From Glandiceps talaboti (lineage: Eukaryota; Hemichordata; Enteropneusta; Spengelidae), in the NCBI RefSeq assembly GCF_964340395.1, contig NC_135567.1:18387806-18402805 (forward strand): 15,000 nucleotides of DNA, given 5' to 3'. Below, in pieces: positions 1 through 8,208 of the stretch. Position 1 is the stretch's first letter; the number at the start of each line of letters is the position of its first letter. The notes below the pieces were generated by a model that made no database searches, was not told the DNA's origin, and was given only the letters and a program-made list of their open reading frames with translations. The position numbers were made by a program, and so were the translations under genes.

Positions 1-96
1 TTTAAAGCTCTTAAAAGCAAAAGTCAATTATGTGAATCGATGATCAAAATATTAGTGCTTCAAGTTCGTGATTTTTAACAGAAATTACCCTTAGAA

Positions 97-302
97 ATAC
101 ATACATACATACATACATACACATGTACATATACATACATACATACATACATACATACATACATACATACATACATACATACATACGTGCATGCATGCAT
201 GCACGCACACAAACACATACATACATACATACATACATACATACATACATACATACATACATACATACATACATACATACATACATACATACATACATAC
301 AT
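97..302. repeat. CATA tetranucleotide microsatellite with GCATGC/GCAC core
   Basis: A run of CATA (ATAC) units is interrupted near 119-132 by a CACATGTACATATA segment and near 186-216 by a GC-richer stretch of alternating purine and pyrimidine (CGTGCATGCATGCATGCACG). The right end meets unique sequence sharply at about 302. Every reading frame here spells only repetitive Tyr-Ile-His-Thr or Met-Tyr-Val-Cys, which is what a tetranucleotide repeat gives in any frame, so no gene is called. Confidence 0.97.
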
Positions 303-675
303 TATGTTTCAAACTATACGTGGGATGTGATGATTTATTTTGTTTTTTTGAAACAGGTGTTAATGAAATGTAAAATTATTTGCCCTATCCCTGACCGTTT
401 GGTTTCAAGGATTCTTTTTGTCATAAAATATGATTAATATATCATGCAGACGATTTTGTTTTGTTACGTGCTTGTTAGATTTATTGCCCTAACGCTTAAA
501 GTGCATAATGGAATTAATCATTAGCGATTCGACCCCTTTTAGTAAACTTTTCTAATTCGGGTTTATTAAGAGAATTATTATGTTTTAACTCGTAACGATA
601 ACAATCGACACAGAGCTTGAAACAAACGATAACAAATAATTTTTTTAAAAATTTATTTATTTATTCACTTTTTCT
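303..675. other. AT-rich unique DNA, no gene seen
   Basis: AT-rich sequence with several T- and A-runs (for example a poly-T near 340-350 and 640-665). I see no open frame of meaningful length, no splice-framed exon and no recognisable RNA gene. The T/A-rich TTTATTTATTTATTC stretch around 650-667 directly precedes the SINE-tail-like hairpin. Confidence 0.7.
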
Positions 676-730
676 TCTGTAAAGCGCCTATGCGCATTGT
701 CGTGGATATATGGCGCTATACAAATGTTTT
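676..730 (+). mobile_element. Possible SINE or non-autonomous element 3' tail (hairpin)
   Basis: The segment contains TGTAAAGCGCC followed about 23 bases later by GGCGCTATACAAAT. AGCGCC (683-688) and GGCGCT (712-717) are perfect inverted repeats that would form a stem. Tails of the general form AAAGCGC...GCGCTATAtAAAT are, from memory, widespread at the 3' end of animal SINEs and related short elements. No A or B box body was recognised upstream, so if real this is a 5'-truncated or orphan tail. It could instead be a chance hairpin. Confidence 0.4.
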
Positions 731-769
731 ATTTTTTTCACAAGCACCATGTAATACATACCCACCTAC

Positions 770-952
770 CTCTCTCCCTCTCCTCTCTCCCCCTCCCTAC
801 ACACACATACATACACACATGTACACAGACAGACATACAGACAGACAGACAGACAGACAGACATACATACATACATACATACATACATACATACATACAT
901 ACAGACAGACAGACAGACAGACAGACAGGCAGGCAGACAGACAGACAGTCAG
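770..952. repeat. CT-rich tract plus ACAT/ACAG microsatellite
   Basis: A pyrimidine-rich tract (CTCTCCCTC-like, about 770-798) leads into CACA/CATA units, then an ACAG block (about 828-860), an ACAT block (about 861-902) and a second ACAG block (about 900-952) with two GGCA variants near 928-935. The mosaic of homogeneous sub-blocks shows that ACAT and ACAG variants expanded separately within one array. Overlapping open frames in all phases are repeat artefacts. Confidence 0.96.
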
Positions 953-1571
953 TCCTTGTTCGTTATTCCATAAATTGTAAGCAATAGAATATAAGTGTAA
1001 ACTGTTTTTATTTGTACACGCAATTACAAACTTCACACATTTTCTATTTTTCTTGAGTTACAAGAAGGACTTAGTTTATGTTATTTCACATTGTTTTTTC
1101 AAGTAGGAAATCAAAACATACTAGAGTTGTTTATGAATAAACAATCGAAAAATACCAATTTGTCATCTACGTGGCCACGTTAAACCATCAATGATTGCAT
1201 ATGAACACGTTAAGTGTTTACACACACTTCATGCTATCATTTGATAGCTAAGACTGGGTTAACTGAAGCCACCAACATCGATGTAATGGTACCATTCTAG
1301 TAATATTAAAAGAGAATTTGATGCCTGTCATTTTTAGAATGATGGTACGTGATGGGGCAACTTGTTTGCAGATCAAAATAGTCACTTTTATAGCACTTTT
1401 AACTGATCATCTGCAAATAACAATATCTAGAATGATATATTTCATAGATCAGTAAAAGGCAAATGACCTCATCAAAATGCCGAAAGGAAAACTAATTTAT
1501 GGTATACTAGCTGTAAGGAGAAATGTACTGGAATGACGCCACTTGTATAAAACTCAATATAGACAACAGGA
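953..1571. other. Unique AT-rich DNA with small palindromes, no gene seen
   Basis: No coding region or RNA gene is supportable. Small symmetric elements are visible: a perfect 12-bp palindrome ACGTGGCCACGT at 1169-1180; arms GCTATCA (1233-1239) and TGATAGC (1242-1248) around a 2-base spacer; and imperfect inverted pairs between 1289-1300 and 1335-1348, and between 1366-1375 and 1404-1416. These could be worn remnants of a short inverted-repeat element, or chance. Confidence 0.65.
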
Positions 1572-1721
1572 CATGTATGTATGTATGTATGTATGTATGT
1601 ATGTATGTATGTATGTATGTATGTATGTATGTATGTATGTATGTCTGTCTGTCTGTCTGTCTGTCTGTATGTATGTATGTATGTATGTATGTATGTATGT
1701 ATGTATGTATGTATGTATGTG

Positions 1722-1753
<32 letters not shown>

Positions 1754-1840
1754 TGTATGTCTGTATGTCTGTATGTATGTATGTATGTATGTATGTATGT
1801 ATGTATGTATGTATGTATGTATGTATGTATGTATGTATGT
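1572..1840. repeat. ATGT/CTGT microsatellite, opposite strand to the others
   Basis: Long ATGT run with an internal CTGT block at about 1645-1668, isolated CTGT units near 1759-1772 and a GTATATG irregularity near 1720. It is the reverse complement of the ACAT/ACAG arrays at 97, 793 and 4246, so the same motif pair has expanded here in the other orientation. The long plus-strand frame across it (Met-Tyr-Val-Cys repeats running out into about 40 unrelated codons) is a repeat artefact. Confidence 0.97.
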
Positions 1841-2513
1841 GGAAACAACATTAGTTTATATGTGTCTTCCCCATTTTGCTTTTTGCACAACTCCCAATGG
1901 TTTCTGGTTTGGGTGTTAAGTGTAAAAGTGGCTCAAATAGAATTAAAGAGTTTGCTGTGTATGTTTGGCGAACATGCTATGAATCACAAATATTATCAAA
2001 CCATGACGTAATCACTTCAGGTTTTACATAATGTACGATATGTTATCAAGCAAATCAAGAACTCCATCTTTACACGTCAGTGAACTATCCAACCGTGGAT
2101 GAAAATTGCAAAATTATTTTTCTACAAAACGCTGAAGGGAGGTTACTATAGTATGCATATCAATACATAGGGCACGTCCGCTCGAGCTTGACGGTATTAT
2201 GCATATGACGTAGTTAATTATTCCGATGAGACTAACTCAGGGATTACTGAGCGACTCAAGTATCATGTGATCACTAAGTATTAAAATTCGATTGAATTTG
2301 AATAAAAATTGACGTGATTTTTGGTAACTTGGTATAGTACGATGGTTATTGAAAAAGATGAAGAAAAAAAATTGTCTTTCATTCAACATTGTAAGGAGAA
2401 GTTGTCAGAAGAAGGACATTTCGATTGGATGTTCATTTGTTCTTGTTGTACTAAGTATGTGTACTAAAAAATGTTGAACAAGAAAAAAGGAGGCAGATGA
2501 TCACGCTAAACTA
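1841..2513. other. Unique AT-rich DNA, no gene seen
   Basis: No open frame beyond the runoff from the neighbouring microsatellites, and no RNA gene recognised. A 10-bp palindrome TACTATAGTA lies at 2144-2153. Otherwise I see nothing that I can support as a feature. Confidence 0.65.
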
Positions 2514-2514
2514 A

Positions 2515-2586
<72 letters not shown>

Positions 2587-2723
2587 GATGATGATGGTGG
2601 TGGTAGTGGTGGTGGTGGTGGTGGTGGTGGTGGTGGTGGTGGTGGTGGTGGTGGTTGGGAGAGAGAGAGAGAGTGAGGGAGAGAGAGATTATTATGATGA
2701 TGCTGTTGAGGATGAGGATGATG

Positions 2724-2807
<84 letters not shown>

Positions 2808-2832
2808 TGGATGAGGATGATGAGGATGATGG
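2514..2832. repeat. Compound GAT / GGT / GA / GAT trinucleotide repeat
   Basis: Four sub-blocks in order: GAT units at about 2515-2595 with one GGT variant; GGT units at 2596-2655 with one AGT interruption; a GA-rich purine run at about 2657-2688; and a second GAT block at about 2700-2832 with GAG variants near both ends. The plus strand would read poly-Met, poly-Val then poly-Asp, and the minus strand poly-His or poly-Ser. These are homopolymer artefacts without any flanking coding sequence. The GGT block has G-quadruplex potential and the GA run has triplex potential. Confidence 0.95.
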
Positions 2833-4245
2833 TATACTGACTTTAAAGACCCTGGACAAGTAAGGAAAAAGAAATGACAAGACAAGAAGATCGATGGGTG
2901 ATGGGAATTTAAGAGAATAACATATATTGTGTTGGTGTAGTTGACAGTAAGTGACAGAGGAGAGATGCAGTAAATCAAATATACTCTGACGTAACTGTCA
3001 ATCAATGAATAATAAATGAGAAATGAGAAACCCGAAGTGACCTAAGAATATTTCTCATAAATTGTCAGAATAGTTTGATAGACTGTTCTCCACGCCTTAA
3101 AAATGTACTACATTCTATATGTAGTGTATTTGGCGGGAATCCTGTCCGTCATCCGCGATGGATTCTCTAGGGAAATTAAGACAATCATGGCTGTTGACGA
3201 CGAAGGCCTGACGTGATTTCTAATGACAAAACCAGACAGCGTTTTTAACGTGAACTCCAGTCTGCTTTCAACGGCAACAAGCTGTTGGAATGTCATCTCA
3301 TTTTTCTCTGTCGAATTTCTGTTGAATCTGTCTTGTACACTCGACACCATAGCCAGTTCTCATATTTAAAATACCATAACCGGTCTTTCAAAATTAATTT
3401 GTCTTGTATAAGATGTTTGGTCTGTCAGTTGTGAAGAGAAAAATTGATGACCTTTGCAGACCAAAATACTCTTCCTGTCAATAATCCCGCCTGTTTGTTA
3501 ACCTTTTAAGTACCGGGCCTTCTGTCAAAATGTTGCTGTCAGTTTTGACGACTTGGGGACCTAGATTTTGATTCCTTTTCATTGTTTGGTTTTATGTTAT
3601 TCAGACTGCTCCAAAATAATGACTGAATTTGAAAAACATTTAATGCGAAACGGAAAAATTAGGTTCAACAAATTAGCGGGAAAGGAGCTCAAGACGATAC
3701 TTTTCCATCTGTGAAAGTTTAACTTAGAGGGCAGTAAACAAATCTTCGTCTGTCATCTGCCATACTTTTGACACCAGTAATCGATGTCAGAAATGTTTGG
3801 CGTGTTGTTATTTATGTTCGGTCTGTCATATATCTTCTCTTGAATACACTTCAGACGACACACTAAAATCAAATTACCAATAGTGGTTCTAAACCATTAC
3901 GGTATTTGGTGAGCAATTAGTAAAGGCACCATGGGAATTTAAATAGGGTAGGCATCCTAAAATTGTGGTAATCCATTGCTAAACCATTACTTTCTACTCA
4001 GAAGACACTGTAGTTGTATGAATGCCAAATAAAACACCACAATCTTTCTAAAATGAATTTCCTATGTGTAATATATGTGAGCGCTTCTTAATTTAGGAAA
4101 AAAAACAGTATAGTTTTGAACGAAAATAGCCAAACTAAGACGAACACACAAAGGAAGGGTTACCTGAGTAGAACGTTAGATGAAGTATTAAATCTAGGAT
4201 AAATTTCACATAGATTTTATTATCTTCGTACGAAAGGCGGAAAAG
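2833..4245. other. Unique DNA, no supportable gene
   Basis: The longest non-repetitive open frame is on the minus strand at 3108-3350 (80 codons). Its predicted product has no signal peptide, membrane segment, repeat or motif that I recognise, and a frame of this length is expected by chance, so it is not called. A CTAAACCATTAC direct repeat occurs at 3889-3900 and 3979-3990, 90 bp apart. CTGTCA recurs irregularly between 3420 and 3830 without a fixed period. I see no RNA gene. Confidence 0.6.
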
Positions 4246-4628
4246 ACATACATACATACATACATACATACATACATACATACATACATACATACATACA
4301 TACGTACGTACGTACGCACGCACGCACGCACGTACATACATACATACATACATACATACATACATACATACATACATACATACATACATACATACATACA
4401 AACACACATACATACATACACACATACACACACACATACATACATACATACATACATACATACATACATACATACATACATACATACATACACGCATACA
4501 CACATACACACATACACACATACACACATACATACATACATACATACATACATACATACATACATACATACATACATACATACATACATACATACAGACT
4601 GACAGACAGACAGACAAACAGACAGACC

Positions 4629-4688
<60 letters not shown>
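4246..4688. repeat. Large compound CATA/CGTA/CGCA/CACA/ACAG microsatellite
   Basis: The largest simple-repeat block in the window, about 440 bp. In order: CATA units; a CGTA then CGCA then CGTA core at 4303-4334; more CATA; CACA-interspersed CATA at about 4400-4440 and 4492-4530; CATA again; then ACAG units from about 4595 to 4687, with one ACAA and one CCGAGAG irregularity near 4615-4632. The three long minus-strand frames across it read Val-Cys-Met-Tyr or Val-Cys-Leu-Ser repeats in every phase and are not genes. Confidence 0.97.
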
Positions 4689-5559
4689 TAGTATGATCCA
4701 AATCCACGAATTGACAATGTCTTAACAACACAATAATATGTATTAACAAATAAATAAAGACGGACATGCATGATGTAGCAAAATCACTGATTCTGTGAAT
4801 GTAAAATCGTCGTGTCTATACTTACAAATGGACGACAAGGCGAAAGACAACATATTTGTAAGATGAGTCAAATATGACTCAAATCAAATATATCTTGCTG
4901 TGACCTTGACCTTATTAGGACTATGACAGTCCAACCGTTGTTATAGTCTAAAAAATGTAATTCGTCACAGTGGAAAACTTTATATAGTTTCTGAGATCCA
5001 ATTAATTGTGGAAGACTAACATAAGTGTATCCCATGTAGTAGATAGATATGGTAGTCATATTCTTACAATAGACGAGTGAATCCATTCCTCGTATTTGTC
5101 TACTGTGATATTCTGTCTATTGTTGTAGACAACTGTAACTACGTGTAAGAGGATAGAGGAAGTCTACTCGACTTTTGATATCCTGCAAACGACACACCCA
5201 CCCTTTCAGCTTCAGGACAAGTCCTGCAAACAACACACCACTTTCTTAACAAATCCTGCAACTGACACAAACCTGAATCTTTTTAGAGGTTCAATTTTAC
5301 TGATTATGAGAAAAAAATGCTAAAATTAATAAATATCTTAATTCAGTTTTAATTTTAGCACATGTTGTATTTGAAATATTTAAAAGAATACATTTCAGTC
5401 TATCTAGTGATTTAATTATTCCTCTGGAATCTTTGCAAAGAGTTTCACTACTGTAAACAAAACCTTGCAAATTGTCACGGAGAAATGTCAAAATACTCAC
5501 TTATGAATATGTATGAAAAAATCTAAAAATGTATTTCGTGGTCGCATTATTTCGATTAT
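4689..5559. other. Unique DNA with first worn traces of the satellite; no gene
   Basis: Transition from unique DNA to the minisatellite domain. A single match to the 27-bp unit core, ACTATGACAGTC, lies inside a GGACT...AGTCC inverted repeat at 4918-4932. A further worn unit (TGTCTATTGTTGTAGACAAC) is at about 5117-5136. Two inverted AP-1-type heptamers lie at 4864-4881 and a TGACCTTGACCTT tandem half-site at 4901-4913, both possibly chance. Minus-strand open frames at 4868-5086 (72 codons) and 5297-5500 (67 codons) match nothing I recognise and are left out as likely chance. Confidence 0.6.
5181..5270. repeat. Three imperfect copies of a TCCTGCAAACGACAC motif
   Basis: TCCTGCAAACGACACACC at 5181, TCCTGCAAACAACACACC at 5222 and TCCTGCAACTGACACAAACC at 5254 are recognisably related, with uneven spacing of 41 and 32 bp. 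The motif is unrelated to the GTCTAT satellite that follows. It may be the remnant of another small tandem repeat. Confidence 0.6.
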
Positions 5560-6160
5560 ATAACTATGGCTGTCTGTTTCTTGAGAAGAAGGGCAGTATT
5601 TCTATTGTTGTTGTATATAACAATGTCCATTCTTATAGAAAACTATGAAGATATATTTCTTGTAGAAAACCATGACTGACTATTCCTCTTAGATAATCGT
5701 GACAGTCTATTCTTTGTAGATAACACGAGTCTATTCCTTGTAGATCACTATGACAGTCTATTCCGTGTAGGCAACCATGGCAGTCTATTTCCTGTAGGTA
5801 ACTCTGACAGTCTATTCTTTGTAGGCAACTATGAAAGTCTATTTGTTGTAGACAAATGTTACAGTCTATCCAGTGATCACATTTTTATTCTTTGTAAAAA
5901 AAACTAGTTCAGTCTATTCCTTGTAGATATATTTTACAGTCTATTACTTGTAGACAACCTTTATAGTCTAGTCCTTGTAGATAACTACGACAATATATTC
6001 CTTGTAGATAAGAACGACAGTATATTCATAACAGATAAATATAAGTCTATTTCTTGTAGACCACTTTGACAGTCTATTCCCTGTAGGTAACCATGACAGT
6101 CTATTCCTTGTAGACAACTATGAAAATATATTACTTGTAATAACTATGGCAGTCTATTCC

Positions 6161-6374
6161 GTGCAAACAACCATGACAGTCTATTCCCTGTAGATAACAT
6201 AAGAGACTATTCCTTATATATAACTATGACAGTCTATTCCTTGTAGATAACAATTACAGTCTATTCCGTGCAAACAACCATGACAGTCTATTCCCTGTAG
6301 ATAACATAAGAGACTATTCCTTATATATAACTATGACAGTCTATTCCGTGTAGATAACTATGACATTCTATTCC
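6161..6374. repeat. 107-bp tandem duplication within the 27-bp array
   Basis: Copies at 6161-6267 and 6268-6374 share the unusual variants GTGCAAACAACCATGACAG and ATAACATAAGAGACTATTCC, the latter from a 26-bp unit. The 107-bp length equals three 27-bp units plus that 26-bp unit. I count about four substitutions, all in the last quarter, so the duplication includes the deletion variant and post-dates it. Confidence 0.85.
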
Positions 6375-7020
6375 GTGTAGATAACTATGACAGTCTATTC
6401 CTTGTAGATAACTATGACAGTCTATTCCTTGTAGATAACTATGACATTCTATTCCTTGTAGATAACCATGACAGTCTATTCCTTGTACATAATTATGACT
6501 GTCTATTCCTTGTAGATAACAATGACAGTCTATTCCTTATAGATAACCATGACAGTCTATTCTTTGTAGGTAACTATAACAGTCTATTTATAGTAGTAAC
6601 TATGGCAGTCTATTCCTTGTAGGTAACTATAACAGTCTATTCATAGTAGTAACTATGACAGTCTATTCCGTGTAGTAACTATGATAGTCTATTCCTATTA
6701 TGTAACAATGACTGTCGATTCTGTTTCGATAACCATGACAGTCTATTCCATTTCGATAACCATGACAGTCTATTCCTTGTAGGTAGCCATGACAGTCTAT
6801 TCCTTGTAGGTAACCATGACAGTCTATTCCTTGTAGGTAACTATGACAGTCTATTCCTTATAGGTAACTATGAGAGTCTATTCCTTGTAGGTAACTATGA
6901 CAGTCTATACCTTGTAGATAACTATGAGAGTATATTCCTTGTAGATAACTATGACAGTCTATTCCTTGTAGGTAACTATGACAGTCTATTCCTTGTAGGT
7001 AACTATGACAGTCTATTCCT

Positions 7021-8208
7021 TATAGGTAACCATGATAGTCTATACCTTGTAGACAACTATGACAGTCTATTCCTTATAGGTAACCATGACAGTCTATACC
7101 TTGTAGACAACTATGACAGTTTATTCCTTATAGGTAACCATGATAGTCTATACCTTGTAGACAACTACGATAGTCTATTCCTTATAGGTAACCAAGACAG
7201 TATATTCCTTGTAGGTAACTATGACAGTCTATTCCTTGTAGGTAACTATGACAGTCTATACCTTGTAGACAACTATGACAATCTATTCCTTATATGTACC
7301 CATGACAATCTATTCCTTGTAGATAACTATGACAGTCTATTCCTTATAGGTAACCATGACAGTCTATTCATTGTAGGTAAATATGACAGTCTATTCCTTG
7401 AAGGTAACTATGAGAGTCTATTCCTTGTAGACAACTATGACAGTCTATTCTTTATAGGTAACCATGAGAGTATATTCCTTGTAGATAACAATGACAGTCT
7501 ATTCTTTATAGGTAACTATGACAGTCTATTCCTTGTAGACAACCATGGGAGTCTATTCCTTGTAGGTAACTATGACAGTCTATACCTTGTAGAAAACTGT
7601 GATAATCTATTCCTTATAGGTAACCATGATAGTCTATACCTTGTAGACAACTATGACAGTCTATTCCTTATAGGTAACCATGACAGTCTATACCTTGTAG
7701 ACAACTATGACAGTCTATTCCTTATAGGTAACCATGATAGTCTATACCTTGTAGACAACTACGATAGTCTATTCCTTATAGGTAACCAAGACAGTATATT
7801 CCTTGTAGGTAACTATGACAGTCTATTCCTTGTAGGTAACTATGACAGTCTATACCTTGTAGACAACTATGACAATCTATTCCTTATAGGTACCCATGAC
7901 AATCTATTCCTTGTAGATAACTATGACAGTCTATTCCTTATAGGTAACCATGACAGTCTATTCCTTGTAGGTAAATATGACAGTCTATTCCTTGAAGGTA
8001 ACTATGAGAGTCTATTCCTTGTAGACAACTATGACAGTCTATTCTTTATAGGTAACCATGAGAGTATATTCCTTGTAGATAACAATGACAGTCTATTCTT
8101 TATAGGTAACTATGACAGTCTATTCCTTGTAGACAACCATGGGAGTCTATTCCTTGTAGGTAACTATGACAGTCTATACCTTGTAGAAAACTGTGATAAT
8201 CTATTCCT
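7021..8208. repeat. 594-bp tandem duplication (22 units each)
   Basis: Bases 7021-7614 and 7615-8208 align without a gap and differ, by my line-by-line reading, at only three positions (7121/7715, 7295/7889, 7370/7964). Shared rare variants such as CCAAGACAG, TACCCATGAC, CTTGAAGG, CCATGGGAG and GAAAACTGTGATAATC make the pairing unambiguous. The block is exactly 22 units of 27 bp and starts with three copies of a 54-bp dimer. It is much younger than the array as a whole, whose neighbouring units differ far more from each other. Confidence 0.95.

Noticed and set aside
44-437. Open frames of Tyr-Ile-His-Thr or Met-Tyr-Val-Cys repeats over the first microsatellite on both strands
   Set aside because: A tetranucleotide repeat without stop codons is open in all three phases of a strand. 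No unique coding sequence is attached.
2516-2863. Frame with poly-Met, poly-Val and a long poly-Asp tract; minus-strand poly-His and poly-Ser frames
   Set aside because: Pure products of GAT/GGT repeats, overlapping on both strands, with no flanking exon or domain.
3108-3350. 80-codon minus-strand frame in unique DNA
   Set aside because: It resembles no family I know. Length is within chance expectation and there is no motif, signal peptide or conserved context. An exon cannot be excluded without transcript data.
3420-3830. Recurrent CTGTCA motifs as a hidden tandem repeat
   Set aside because: About seven occurrences at irregular spacing with no shared flanks. No period could be found by eye.
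4135-4771. Minus-strand frames of 127-210 codons with Cys-Val-Met-Tyr and Cys-Leu-Ser-Val repeats
   Set aside because: They coincide with the compound microsatellite and are open in all phases. The non-repeat ends are short runoff.
4868-5500. Two minus-strand frames of 72 and 67 codons
   Set aside because: No recognisable features, isolated, and near the chance length for this composition.
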